The notes: generated by a model not told the origin, from the letters alone. Shown: positions 10,150 through 22,513, numbered from the stretch's first letter. The stretch is 64,000 bases of DNA from Lunularia cruciata (GCA_948567375.1 OX419755.1:65786944-65850943); one strand, 5' to 3'. Translations and numbers: made by a program.

Positions 10150-11300
10150 CATAGCAGCCCTACCACTTTGTAACCAAGGTGGAGCTCAAACCATTGATCA
10201 CTAGTATGACCAAATTTGTGGCAATGGTCATACTATCTCTAAGTTGGCTATGGTGCTCTAGAGGTATCATGCACACTACCTTGGAGACACTCTCTCTTGT
10301 GGTCAGGTCCACTACAAGTCCAACAAGCAACTCCACCACCCATTAGTGGTTGTTGACCAAAAAATGAGGGTAAGGGTCTAAGCGTTCTAGGTCTTCCACT
10401 TGCTCCATAAGATCAGGCATATCCATTCTACCCTAAAAAGCCAACATGGTATAGTGCACTCTAGAAGAAGTACTATTTGTAGGTGATGTCTTACTACCAA
10501 ATTCAAATGTCACCACTCTCTCTTCCACCATGTTGAGCTTAATGTGCTTAGCCAACCAAAATACATTGCCAAACTCCATGTGATAGTCTATAATAATATA
10601 GCATCATGTGCTCTATGTCACAACTCCTTATCCAATATCCCAAAAAAAAATTGGACTACTTGGGCCTTGATAACTCCTTAAGTGAGATTGATCAACTATC
10701 TCATGCAAGTGTATGCCTTGTATAGACTCTTTCCAACCTTTGATTGGATCTCTTGCAAGCTCTTTTGCTTGTCTATCTGCACTCCTTGGTAGTTTTTCCT
10801 CAAGCATTGGAAGAACTCTACCATGAGGTAAAATCTCAATATTGCACCACCTCCTATAGTGATATCTCTACTTGCATTAGAAGAACTCTACTTGGGTAAA
10901 ATCTCAATACTACACCACTTCCTATAGTGATATCTCCACTTGTAGTGGCACCATCTCCAATAAGTGCACTTCCACTATACACAATGATGCTAGTAGATAC
11001 ACGAATGCTACTAACATCCCTAGAAACTAAGCTTAAAGTGATAGAGATGTAGTTTGGAGACCAATATTGTCTCCACATCTCAATCTCCTCCAAATGAGAT
11101 CTTCTAAATTCATGGTAGTCATCCATTGGCAAACCTTCTAAATACTAAAATAACCCCTTCCATGCCATGAAGGGTGTGGAAAAAGTTGAGTACCGTATCT
11201 ACTATAGATCATACTAACTATCAAACTCTTGGATAAAATCATCTAACTCAATGGTACCCATTGTACCAAAGTAACACTTGAGACCTTTGGAGGCCCCACA
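10150..11300 (-). pseudogene. Family A gag in A2 with two CCHC knuckles
   Basis: On the minus strand the capsid-like portion (10854-11132) contains YHEFRRSHLEEIEMWRQYW and a Ser/Thr-rich tail. Further on, about 10330-10160, two knuckle patterns appear: CWTCSGPDHKREC and a second with CHKFGHTSDQ. The window start of A1 begins in this second knuckle. An approximately 70-bp tandem duplication lies at about 10806-10945 (the GEISL/GEILR-type segment is repeated). The gag of B at 36.1-36.6 and 42.7-43.3 kb is homologous. Confidence 0.65.
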
Positions 11301-11665
11301 AATCTTATCCATGTTCCACAACAAAAATGCTCACACTATGTGCACTCTCAACTAAATTAGCTCATGTGTCAAACTCCAAAATAGAATCAATATCCTCCTT
11401 AAGATACAAGCTAATATTGAGTGCCACTCCATGTAAACCCATTATGTACTATAGCAAAACATCCTCTAGAATTCATGGAGAACTCCATCATGATGATGTA
11501 CTCCAAAATACAACCATAACCACCAAGTGCCACCACCAACCAAACACTAATGTAATTTTGATGATGACAACTACACTAAAGGTAAGAGCAACTTGTAACT
11601 TGCCATCACAACATGCATTCTTAGGGTTTGTTAACCATCACTTCCTACCTTACTAAAGATTGGTC

Positions 11666-12359
11666 TGTGAGCCGGCCTGTCTCTCACTCAAGATGAACCT
11701 TTGATGGTTGTTATGGTAACGCACCATGGACTAAGAAGGCAAGGAACCTTGACTCCATCATACTCCTCCAAGGCTAACACTCCAAGACTCAAGACATTGC
11801 TCACTAGAACAAGAACTCAAATGAGAGAGATAGTTGCAAATAAAAGGATGATGAGTACCTCCTTACCCCTTGTTTATATACTTGTGAAATAATTATGCAC
11901 CAAAGTTACTAATTACCGTAGTAACTCAAGTTACTAGACTAAAAGTCAAATAAAGTCAAAAAGTAGAAAGGAATATCCATTCACATGGGCATATTCCACT
12001 AGCATGTGATCTTATCTTGACCCAACCACTAAGTCAAGGATTCCTTCACATGGGCTATCCTTAGACTATAGAAGAATCCAAAACAAAAAGGCTTGCGGGC
12101 CCAAGAGTTCTCAACTCTTTCTTCAAAGCCAAACACCTAGGAATAATACCAAGTCAACACACTAGAATCCAAAATAGTGGTGCTTGTCTTTTCCACTTCC
12201 TCTCAAGTAAGGTCTCCTCTATCTTAGCTATGACTAAATTTAGCTAATCATGACTAATGTAGAACCATCCTTTATCTCTATATAAATAATATCTCTCAAG
12301 TACTTGTAATACCAAGCTAAATATCACAATACCACACACATGCACAAATGGGTGTTATG
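11666..12359 (-). repeat. Solo LTR of family F, minus strand, inside A2
   Basis: The complement matches the F LTRs at 21833-22509 and 28934-29611 end to end, from the TGTAACACCC start (altered here) to GGCCGGCTCACA. It is flanked by ggtc on both sides (11662-11665 and 12360-12363), a 4-base target duplication. No internal F sequence is present, so it is a solo LTR left by LTR-LTR recombination. Confidence 0.88.
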
Positions 12360-13818
12360 GGTCATCACTCCAATCTCACTATCAAGAGCACACTAGAGGA
12401 CCAATGTTCTAAATATGAAGGCACCTCACATAAACAAGAAGAATAAAGTGGAGGAGATCTAATCACAAGAATCTTAACAATAACCCTCTATCTCACAAAT
12501 CAAAACTTAATTAACTTTACCACCATTTGGTAGTTGATATGATAAGAGTGTCTATCTACTCTTATGCAACAAAGATCACCAAGGATCAAACAACCTCTCT
12601 TAACCAAAGCCACATGAGTATATAAATCGGTCTACAAGCCACTAGGACAAAAAGTGAGGGTGAAATTGTTGGCTAGGGTACTAGTCTAAGAACCAAAGAT
12701 TTGAGAATTCAAACCTTGTTATGCACAATCCTAAAGGGTGGACAAATTTTGCCAAACAACTACCAAAAACTTAACTAGCTAGCTTCAATCCAAGAAGTTG
12801 GCTTGCTTGCCCTTCATAGCCTCTATAGCTTATGGCCTTATACCTTAAAGCCTCTAAATACCAAATATGGCTTTTTTTTGGGCCAAATTGAACCCTCTCC
12901 AAATCTAGCTAGCCTTGACTAACTCGGCCACCAACTCCTTTTGAGACTTCTAGATGCCTCTCCAACTTTGGCCAACCACTTATACTTGGTTTACCTCAAG
13001 ATTGGCCTCAAAATTAAACCTCTACTCACTCTGATAGAACTCTACTATAGTTGGTTGACCGTTAAATCTTCCTCCAAATACCAAATCGGGTCAAATTGAG
13101 AGGATAGGACCTTCAAATCTTAATTTGAGGAGATGGGCTCTCAAATCCTCCTCTAATTTTGCACCTTGCCTCCTTGTACTCAAATCAACCCAATTTTACC
13201 ACAATTAAACACCCATTGTCTTGATTTAGGAAACTTTGACAATGCTTCTACACTAGGTCCGACAAATTTGTCACATCAAAAGCAAATCAAGTAGGGCTTT
13301 TGCACATGATCTACATAAGTATAAACAGAAAATGATCAAGTAACCAATAAAATATACTATTGATTTGCCAAGCTTAGAGATACCACCAATGCCTTTAGTT
13401 CCTACATACGCTTTCCTCTTAACCTCACTTCTTGATGTAATCTGTCAAACTCTAACTCAACTTAAATTAGAAATTAGTCCCTCTCAACTTAATCTTGTCA
13501 AAAATAGGCTTTGATTACATTATCAAGCCACACTCACTCTAGCTAAGAGATTTCATGTGATACTCATTGATCTTTGTCCACCATAACCAAGAACTTGAAG
13601 GCTTGACATCAAGAAGTGAACTCTCTAGAGTTTCACTTTGAATGTATACCCCCTAGACTCCACTTAGCACTCCAAACCTAATGGTGTCATTGATGGTTCA
13701 TTTGATGGTGCAAATGGTATGATTGAAAATAGCTCCAACATCATGATTAATAACCTTAACACAAAATCTAATTATCTATTTAAATAGTCTCTTAGCACTA
13801 TTGATATAACTATGATTG

Positions 13819-14229
13819 TGTAATGTTCCAAGGACAAGAGAAACACAAGGTTTCATTCCTCACTACTCCAATGTTCCAAAGGAGCACCTTGTCTTTATTA
13901 TGTGGTAAAAAGGATCTCCTCAATGTGAGCTACACCCTTAGATTAGATGCATGGATTGGTGATATATCAGCAGGCTACACCCTTAGATTAGCTATATGGA
14001 TTGGTGACATGTCTATCCATGTCCTATTTGGTTAGTCAAACTAGTTTGACCAAATAGAAATCCAAAGAGAAAGGTCAAAAATATATTTTTGAGCTTTGCC
14101 TTATGAGCAAAAGTATTCTTTTGGTGACACTTCTATCTAATTTACTAAGACTATTATTTATAACATATCTAAAGATATTACCAAACCAATTTCCACCTCT
14201 AGATAACCTATCTAGCTAATAGTATTATA
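13819..14229 (-). repeat. Solo LTR related to family E/D, minus strand, at the 5' end of A2
   Basis: It starts tgtaatgttccaaggacaag, the complement of the E/D LTR end (cttgtccttggaacattaca), and ends near gtattata, the complement of the E start TGTAATAC. It is shortened to about 410 bp compared with 743 bp for E2. Flanks gattg and gacta may be a decayed 5-base target duplication. Homologous A-family leader sequence resumes on the right and is shared with 18990-19030. Confidence 0.65.
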
Positions 14230-14310
14230 GACTACCAAGACAAACACTCCAACATCTGAGCAAACTAGCTTTGGTGTTGTTAATGTTGTGACAGTTGCTC
14301 AAGTCATAGA

Positions 14311-14990
14311 TTTCTCATAATTTAAACATAAATTTGATTCTCAAAAATTGAAAGCTATCCTTGAATGAAAAGGTATTAAACTCCTTTTCATGTGTTAAAA
14401 GGCAACTTTACACAAGATGAGATAAGGGATCTTGTTGTAAAGTAGTCTTAAACTCTATTTGTACTTTCAAGTCCTTACACATTGTGGTGCTTTTGATTAT
14501 GATAGGATATTCAAGAAGAATTGTCAAATCAAGTCACCATGACATGGAACATTTTAGGTTTGTACTCAAGCTTGATATCAAAAATTGTAATTGTTGTTTT
14601 CTTTGATAATGTAGACTCTTCATATGCTCCAAATATAAGGTCCACAATAAGGGTTTGTGATTGGTTTGTCACTTTTTTCCCAAGAGATAATGTCTCCATA
14701 TCTTTATTGTGTCTAACATTGTAAATTGTTCTTAATTTCAGGCAAAATACTTCCTTTCTATAATGTTTAGTTGTTGAAATACAAAGGCAATGAGATGCAA
14801 TCCATCTAAGAATTCTTGTTGCAATAGAGCTCCAACTACAAATGTCTCTGAAGCATTGTATGCATCCAAATACCACCATGTTAGTATGATTGCATGCATT
14901 GCATATGGTGACCAAGCATCTTACCAAGTGGAGCATGCTTATCCACTTGCTTGACTATCTAACTTTAATCTTGCTCCAAGTTGCAAAAAT
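14311..14990 (-). mobile_element. Family C fragment C6: RNase H region, minus strand
   Basis: The minus strand of 14529-14936 encodes the C-terminal RNase H segment, with FDIKLEYKP followed by FHVMVT, matching FDIKLEYKPGWFHVIPDAL in C2 (about 60447-60500). The match extends to about 14340 with the sequence seen in C4 near 31490-31560. No LTR or other domain is attached, so this is a truncated fragment between A2 and the host-gene relic. Confidence 0.7.
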
Positions 14991-15040
14991 AAGAATTATT
15001 CACCACTATAATAACAAGAATCTTAACAATGCTACTTCTC

Positions 15041-16098
15041 AAAATAGACTCCAATGCATATTTTCATAATTAGGAATGCTACTATACACATATTTACTAA
15101 GTACTTTTGGCACATGAGATGATAACAAGGGATATACAAATGCATAGAGCAAAGGAAGGGACATAGTTGTTCTTGAGGCTATGAGGTCATCAAGAAATTG
15201 CAAGCTATGAGGTCATCAAGAAACTCAGCAAAGTAAATAGGAGCACAACTTGATAAGCACCAGTACGTTGTCCAACTCTAGTCATTTAAGTGACCCAACC
15301 ATGGAGTAAATAGCATGTAATTTCACAATAAAAAACTTTGGAAATATTTTTAAAAGCTTTGTTAGGTTAGAGCACAAGATGTTTGATTCAATGTGTAGTT
15401 CACTCAAACAGCATGAAACAAAACAAAAAGAGACAAAAGCATGTATTCAATTTAGAAAGCCTTCAAGTGATTGTTTGCTAGTAAGTCTTCCTTGGAAATG
15501 CATATCAAATGCTACTAAAACAAGAAAATTTCACATAAAAAATTTACAAGTGCACAGACCTTCATAAGGTTGAGAGCACTTTCAATTGTGTCCCAAAATG
15601 AGGACAAGTTGATCACCATAAGAGGAAATAATGTTGTGCCATTTTGCAATGTGAGAGCATTGATGAACCAACTCACATAATCTTGGAGCCTTTTTGGCTC
15701 TAGTGAACCATATGCCATTCTTTCATGCTCATGCAAGAAAATCAATCAAAAAGGTGGATTCTTTTGGGTAAAAAATGGACATCATAACTTGCATTCATAA
15801 CATGCATAGATGCTACAAATAGATAAACACTTACATATAGATTCTCTCACAATTTTTTCATTGCTTTGGAGATTCATTTCCATCAAACTCTTATGTTCCA
15901 ATGGTAATATTTTCATAGCTTTCTCTAAGACCTCCCAATAGCTCAACTCTAAAGATTTCTAGTTAAAAGAAAGAGAAGTTCATTGCACACTTTTCTATAC
16001 TTCTATTCTCTACTCCTTGACCAAATAATCCTCTACTTTGTTTGATTCTAACCAAGCTCCCATAGAAATCTCATTATCAATCCTCCACAAAAACTTTT
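15041..16098 (-). pseudogene. Decayed exons of an unrecognised host gene
   Basis: Read on the minus strand, five open segments are bounded by splice-like sites and match none of the retroelements here. In order: about 16098-16015 (FLWRIDNEISMGAWLESNK); 15958-15835 (YWEVLEKAMKILPLEHKSL), with a pyrimidine-rich tttctcttt...actag acceptor and a GTAAGT donor; about 15735-15560 (HERMAYGSLEPKRLQDYVSW and FPLMVINLSSFWDTIE) ending AAG|GTCTGT; 15514-15450 (FDMHFQGRLTSKQSL) after a ttgttttag acceptor; and 15277-15041 (CAPIYFAEFLDDLIA, SLPLLYAFVYPLLSSHVPK). The last has a 26-bp tandem duplication. Exon phases do not all agree and the ends are missing, so I call it a relic. I do not recognise the protein. 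Confidence 0.42.
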
Positions 16099-17040
16099 CT
16101 ATACCAATTAAACCTCCAAGAATTGCATGGAAATTTTTTACCTTGACATGGCAAGGATCAATCATAAATTAGGGAACTATTATAGGAGATGGTTTTGTAT
16201 TAACTCAATTCTTGTTTCTATTCTCAAGAGGCTTGTTACATATGATTAGAGAGAACCTTGACTGATATTTCATTTCAAGAGATTGTGTCCTCTAGCAGCC
16301 AATAATCACAAACAAGGAGAAAGCTTGTGAGTAATAGTGACATCTAATATTTACTCTACATATTTACTATTAATGCTTCACTACTCCAAGAAGTCCATCT
16401 ACCACTAACAAAAATATTGGATCAGGACTTCAATCTATAAACAACAAGGAGAATCCAATTGGACGCTCTGAACCCACTTGGACCCAATTGCAATTTTAAT
16501 GTGCAGTCTACTTGAAGCACATTTATTGTTTAATTGGGTCTTGGCATCCCTTGTTATGGATGTTAAGATCTAAGCTAGAGCTAGATGCTATATAAATGGT
16601 AAAAAGGATCTTAGATATCAAAGTTGGAGAGGCTTGAGAGGAAGGTGGCATATGGAGAGATGAAAGAGAATAAAAATTCCTGAATTTTTTAGTGTTCACT
16701 AGCATATACCATTAAATGAATAGTTAACATTTTTAACTTTTCAATTTTGATTCTAGTGGTATTTAAATTGAAAGAATAGAAAATTTGATAAAAAGATAAA
16801 AAGATATTTAAATTTTTTTGGGTTTAGAGTGATTATTTCATATTGATAATAATGGGTTATAAAATATAAATTTACATCTTTTTGTAGTCATACTCTAGTT
16901 CCACTAAAATATAGTTTGAAAATTGTGAAGATAAGAATTGCAACTTTATAATTTTTAGTGTTTTGAAAATCAATATTTATTCTTGTGAAGTAGGATGTGA
17001 AGAGGTTACCATTTGATAGGTGTGTGGAGATACAGAGAAG
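16099..17040. other. AT-rich stretch with no recognised feature
   Basis: I see no coding segment, LTR end or repeat that I can assign. The part from about 16720 to 17000 is very AT-rich. It could be intron or flank of the adjoining host-gene relic, or old repeat beyond recognition. Confidence 0.4.
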
Positions 17041-17960
17041 AACATCATGTATTCTTTTATTATTCTTATGTGGGCTATAATTACACTTTCCCATTTGAGC
17101 TTGCTCAAAGAATCTCAAGATACACCATGTTTGGTATATAATTGACTCTTTATTTTGCACAAAAAAAAACCTATATGAGAAAGATGTACATTGACTATGA
17201 TTGGACCACTTGGAATGCCTATGTGAGATGAGTGACCACATTGACATTGCTGACACTTGTATATCCCCACCTTGATTATTTTGAGGATTTTGATTGAGTT
17301 GTGGGAGTGGTTAATATCTCAAACATGTTAAATTTGGGGTATTTGAGACTAGTTTTCCTTATTCATATTGAGTCCATAAACTTCCTTATACACTCTTTCA
17401 TGAAGCTAGATAAGCTTTTTGTCTACAACTTGGTTCTTATTCCTCCAACTCCTTTGATGATATTTTTGTTATACTAGAAGGAGGTGTGCAAGGCATAGAG
17501 AGAAAGTTACTAGACCTCATAGATTCAAAGTGGGGGATTGGACCACCCTACAAAAGGAGTTTTCTAGGGCTGCATGTTATAGGAGACAAGTTCAATCACA
17601 TAATACTACAAATTTCACTTGAGTATAGTAGTGTTGGATATTGGTGGGAGATTATAGTAGAGCAACACAAGCCCTATATCCTTTGTCTATGGTCAGTCCC
17701 TTTAATGAGAATATCTCTTCCCTTTGCTTGCTATATCTTATAGCACAAGAAGAAGTACCATGAGATCTTAGATTATCAGCTTGAGCATTGTTTCTCTTTG
17801 CTCTTTTGTTAGATCTTTAGCACTTAATGCCATGATTATATGTAAGCCTTTTTTTATCCATCTTACAAGGCCACAGATGTCCATTGTGGCAGCTTATTGG
17901 CCTAAGCCCTAAGAACCTTTATGTCTTAAGAAATCCCTTTCTGCACAAATGTTGTGCATT
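17041..17960 (+). repeat. Unassigned repeat upstream of the non-LTR RT relic, shared with 50.0-50.8 kb
   Basis: The segment around 17100-17350 resembles 50020-50290 in the same order and orientation: both have ccaagatacatcatg-like, tatgattg...cacttgg and gtgggag landmarks. The segment near 17960-18090 resembles 50820-50950. Because the similarity leads into the same RT start in both places, this is probably the 5' part of one non-LTR element or its usual companion. The open segment 17486-17743 encodes nothing I recognise. Confidence 0.45.
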
Positions 17961-18945
17961 ACCTCGTACCTCTCTTTAAGAGGCTTGTCAAGGATGGTAT
18001 ATGAGCATCTTAGAGGATGGTTTTAGGCATATGATCATCTTAGTAGTTTCACCAAGTTGTTTAAGGTGGTTGAATAATAGCAAGGAGAGAGATTCCTGCA
18101 ATATCTAGTCAAGTTTTAGGTGCTAATTGACTTCTTGATGGAGAAGGACACAAGAGGCATTAGACCTATTGTTTTTGTGGATGTCATTTTGTGGGTTATT
18201 AGCGATACCATTATCCTTCAATATCATTCTCACCACTAATAGTACCTTAGTCCACATCAATTTAGAGTGGATACATCAATTGTTGGTACACAATAGGGAG
18301 AACTTTTAGGAGGACTTTTATTTACCATGTTTCCTTTTATAGCTATCTTGTCTACTACTTTGGTCATGTTAGGTTGTGTATTTCTCTCCTTGGTAGATGA
18401 TACACACATCATAGGTCTTGTGGACCATATTAGGTAAGCTTGAGAGTCAAGGTGTCAAATTGTAGAGCATGGTCTCCTTCAAGTACTCCTCCTCACCTTG
18501 AGTTCTCATAGAGTTGTGTCATATCTACAAATGAGCTATGTATTCTTGGAGTGCCTATAGGATTTGAGGATTTTGTCACATGCTTCTTACATATAACCCT
18601 TATAGAGTATATTCTCAATGTGGATGAGCTTCTTCCATTAAGAGATATGCATGTGGTATTTGGTATACTATCCTCTAGTATTGCACATTGACCAACTTAC
18701 CTACTTTGCTGAATTTTCCTTCACCTTCATATCACATTTGGGAACTTTCATTATGGATGTCTTGGTGATATCATTGGACCAAGGACATTTGAGTTTGTGA
18801 TAAACGACTTGATACATAAACAAACATCTCTATTGACCTTACGTGGGGAGGTAGGACTCTTATATATGGAGTAGATGGCACCTATAGTATTTTTAAGTCG
18901 TTGGCTCTCTTGACACCCCTACTTTCCTCTTGTTTTGTAGTTGCT
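17961..18945 (+). pseudogene. Non-LTR-type reverse transcriptase relic
   Basis: Motifs in order and consistent spacing: DHLSSFTKLFKVVE (about 18030-18072), EKDTRGIRPI (about 18141-18170), YLSPHQF (about 18240-18262), LGGLLF (about 18307-18324), the catalytic-type box FLSLVDDTHIIGLVD (about 18380-18424), a GILSSS-like and LTYFAEF segment (about 18660-18715), and GLLYME then MAPIVFLSRWL (about 18850-18905). I recognise this as the LINE-like RT with an ADDTHIIGP motif found in ferns, mosses and gymnosperms. Relative to that family there is an internal deletion between SPHQF and LGGLLF. Many stops and frame changes show long decay. A second truncated copy is at 50880-50990. Confidence 0.6.
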
Positions 18946-21147
18946 AATAGGTCAATATTGGAGATATATGTGATGTCAAGATCTTTGCAATGCCAAAGCT
19001 AGTTTTCTTAGATGTTGGAGTGTTAGTCTTGGCAATCAAAGTAATACTCATATGTGCCCAAAGACCACCTAGTTGTAGCTATATTTTATGTTAAGGCTAT
19101 TGATCACACCATTGGTGTTATTGTTAGTTACACCATTTGTACCTTTAGATAGATTATTAGTGGTGCCATTACGGTTGGAGTGCTAGGTCAAGCCAAAGAG
19201 GTTTACTTTCAAAGTGCAATTCCAAAGAGCTCACTTCTACAATGTTGAGCCTTTGAGCTCTTGCCTATGGTAGATAAAGGCTAGCAAGTGTTATCTAAAG
19301 TCTCTTAGCTAAAGTAGATATGGCTTAATTATGTAATTAGAGCCAATTGATGGCAATTTCTTGAGTTGATAGATGAGTTTTTGATTCGAGTTTATGAACT
19401 CAATTTATAATATCAAAAAAGTACAAGAAGGAGAATTTGGTACAAGAACTATAGGCATTGGTAGTATCTCTAACCTTGGTGAGATTATCAATATCTATGA
19501 TTGTTGTTACTTGATTTCTATTTTAGTTGAGTGATCATATGTGGAAGCATTGTAGACAATGCTATAGATTGACAATCAAGTGAACAATTGCTTGGATGGT
19601 ATGCAAAAGTATTGCCAAATTTGGTGAAATTGATATCAAATTGAGTCATTAGGTGTTCAATTTGAAGGCAAAAGAGTGAAATTGGAAGCCTTGGTATTGT
19701 GGGTGTTTAAAATAGAGAGTGGAAATTGGATGCAAGAACTATATGCAATGGTGGTATCTCCAAGCTTTGTGGAATTTTTGGTATCTATGATAATTGTTAT
19801 TTGATTTTTGTTTTAGTTGAGTAGACACTATGCAAGAATGCTATCAAAATTGCTACAAATTGACAACCAAGTTGATAGTTAGGTGGATGGTGTGAAGAAC
19901 CACTATCCAAATTAGATCAAATTGAGTTAGTGGATGTTTAATTTGAATGCAAGAGATTGAAATTGGCCCTCATATTATGGGGGTTTAATTTAAGATTACG
20001 AGAGTGAAATAGTAGGCCTTGGTGTTGGGACTTAGACCCAAAAAGAAAAATTGGAGATAGATTGAGTAACTCATTCTTCCAAATTAGGAATTTGGAAATC
20101 TTCATCCCTGAAATTGAAGGAATTGGGTTACTTTAGTTGAGGATTTGTGGTTCTTCAAATTAGCAAAAGACTTGGATTGAATTAATTTGGAGGTTAGAGT
20201 TGGCAAAGGCCAACCAAGTTTAGAGGTCAATTTGGCAAAGGTTGACTAGATTTGGAAGTGTGTTAGATTTATTGGAGGTTAGCCAATTTGTAGAGGGTAT
20301 AATTTGGCAAGAAAAAAGGCATTATTTGGCTATTTTTTGGTGTTTAGAGACTTTGAGGCATGGGCTTTGGGCTAGAGAGGTTACAAAGGCCTAAAATGAC
20401 AAATAAACTAGCTATTTTAGATATTTTTAGAAGTCATTTGGCAAAATTTGCCTACCTTTCAAGATTATGCACAACAAGGTTAGAACTTTAGATCTTTGGT
20501 TCCTTGATTGATGCCAAAGCTAATTGGTGCATCCTCATTGGTTCTAAAAATGGATGGACTCATATTCATACCTATGTAGCTTTGGCTAAGAGAGGATGTT
20601 TGATCCCATACTTGGTGATCTTAGTGTCTTGGTGTCACAAGAGTAGATAGACATTCCTATTATGTCAAATACCAAATAGTGATAAAATCAATATGGTTTT
20701 GCTTTATGAGATGAAAGGTTATCATTTAGATTTCTTGTGGACCTCCTTTTTGGACCTCCTTTATTCTCTACTTTTTATTCGTGCACCATGTTTGTACAAT
20801 GTACCTTGATATTTAGAACATTGGTGATCTTACTCTTGGTTATGAAGTTGGAATGATGACTAATTAGACTAATTTTGTTTCTCTCTAGTGAGGTAAGAAG
20901 TGATGACCCACAAATCAGGAGAGTGCATGTTACGATGACAAGTTATAGTTTGCCCTTTCCCTTAGTGTAGTTGATACAATTAGAACTCCTAAATGGGTGG
21001 TGTTTGATTGTTGGTAGCACTTGGTGGTGCAATGTAGATAACATTGTCAATATAAAGTTCTCCAAGGATTCTATAGGAGATTTTGTTACAATACATAGTG
21101 TGTTCATACAAAGTGGCATTTGATGTAAGTTTGTATCTTAAGTATAG
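18946..21147 (+). mobile_element. Family A copy B, segment 1: 5' LTR part and leader
   Basis: From about 18950 the sequence aligns with the A1 3' LTR (6850-7272): the caaagagctcacttct and gttgagcctt landmarks are shared. It then follows the A2 leader (minus, 13400 down to 11400) to 21147. It stops at the LTR of C4, and the continuation is found at 35994, where gagctaatttagttgagaatgca again matches A2. The 5' boundary against the RT relic is approximate. The leader, roughly 1.7-2 kb before gag, has no coding segment I can support. Confidence 0.7.
19440..20025 (+). repeat. Tandem duplication of about 290 bp in the leader of B
   Basis: Unit one starts at about 19440 (caagaactataggcattggt) and unit two at about 19732 (caagaactatatgcaatggt). 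Both continue with tagtatctc...ttttagttgagt, tagattgacaa(t/c)caag and atcaaattgagt in the same order. Identity is moderate by eye, so the duplication is old. Confidence 0.65.
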
Positions 21148-21832
21148 TATAAAAGACCAAGGAGAGAAATAAGAGAATGGAAGGTCACATTAAGAATCTT
21201 GAATAGGGGAAATTCTAAATGTCTAGGATAAGTTTGGGCTTTAGTATTTATAAGAAACATACAAGGCAAGTGGGAAACTTCCTATGAATCACTTTCTTGG
21301 AGTGCAAGCTAAGTGTAATACCAAGGGTTAGCCATATGATCTAGATGTGAAATCTGGTTTGGTAACATCTAGAATGATGTTATACATGATGGTCAAAATA
21401 GATCAGATAGAAGTATCACCAAAAGAGTACTTCTACGAATAGAGCAAAAAGCAAAATAGACTTGAGAACCTTAGAACCAATAGCTAGACATATGATTTAA
21501 AGGTGAGAATTGGTTTGGGAACATCTGGAAGGATGTTACACATGATGGACTAAACAGATCAGAAAGAGGTATCACCAAAAGGGGACTTCTACTAATAGAG
21601 TAGGAACCAAAATATGCCTGAAATCTTTGAAGGCAATTTTGGAGGCCTAAACGGATGAATTAGGCCTCGAAAATGTGCAAATTCCCCCCCCCCCAACGAA
21701 GGTAAGGTTGGCCTTCCCTCCCCCTGCTTTGTCTTGTTGAGAGCTTTCCAATGGTACCTTACTCATGTGATTCTGAGATTCCTACAAGAAGATTCCCTAA
21801 AAGATTCCCTCCGGTCAAAGCTTGTTTGACCT

Positions 21833-22509
21833 GTAACACCCATTTGTGCATGTGTGTGGTATTGTGATATTTAGCTTGGTATTACAAGTACTTAAGAGAT
21901 ATTATTTATATAGAGATAAAGGATGGCTCTATATTAGTCATGGTTAGCTAAAGTTAGTCATAGCTAAGATAGAGAGGACCTTACTTTAGACGAAGTAGAA
22001 AAGATGAGCACCACTATTTTGGATTTTAGTGTGTTGACTTGGTATTATTCCTAGGTGTTTGGCTTTGAGGAAAGAGTTGAGAACTCTTGGGCCCGCAAGC
22101 CTTTTTGTTTTGGATTCTTCTTTAGTCCAAAGATAGCCCATGTGAAGGAATCCTTGACTTAGTAATTGGGTCAAGATAAGACCACATGCTTAGGGGAATA
22201 TGCCCATGTGAATGGATATTACTTTCTACTTTTTGACTTTACTTGACTTTTAGTCTAGTAACTTGAGTTACTACAGTAATTAGTAACTTTGGTAAGTAAC
22301 TATTTCACAAGTATATAAACAAGGGGTGAGGAGGTACTCATCATCCTTTCATTTGCAACTATCTCTCTCTCATTGAGTTCTCTAGTGAGTAATGTCTTGA
22401 GTCTTGGAGGAGTATGATGGAGTTTGGGTTCTTTGCCTTCTTAGTCCATGGTGCACTACCATAATAGCCATCAGAGGTTCATCCTGAGTGAGAGACAGGC
22501 CGGCTCACA
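21833..22509 (+). repeat. 5' LTR of F
   Basis: TGTAACACCC start and GGCCGGCTCACA end. A TATA-like tatataaa at 22312-22319, followed by a pyrimidine-rich stretch with CATCATCC, is a plausible core promoter. The copy at 28934-29611 matches nearly throughout. Confidence 0.93.
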
Positions 22510-22513
22510 TTTT

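Larger units (their letters stand above)
9095..14310 (-). mobile_element. Family A copy A2: 5' half (leader, gag, part of protease), minus strand
   Basis: The complement of 9095-9350 matches the A1 protease, including the region after VYTPQRV. The segment 9573-9761 encodes MISMAPRCPYVGVLGSD, homologous to the A1 linker. Gag knuckles lie at about 10160-10330, and the capsid-like segment at 10854-11132 encodes MPMDDYHEFRRSHLEEIEMW. The long leader and part of the LTR extend to about 14300. The methyltransferase, RT and integrase are absent. Two solo LTRs interrupt it (11666-12359 and 13819-14229). It is heavily decayed. Confidence 0.8.

Noticed and set aside
18780-18945. 5' LTR start of copy B near 18874
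   Set aside because: The apparent match to TGTGGCAC falls inside the conserved APIVFL segment of the non-LTR RT, so the boundary must lie further right, near 18950.
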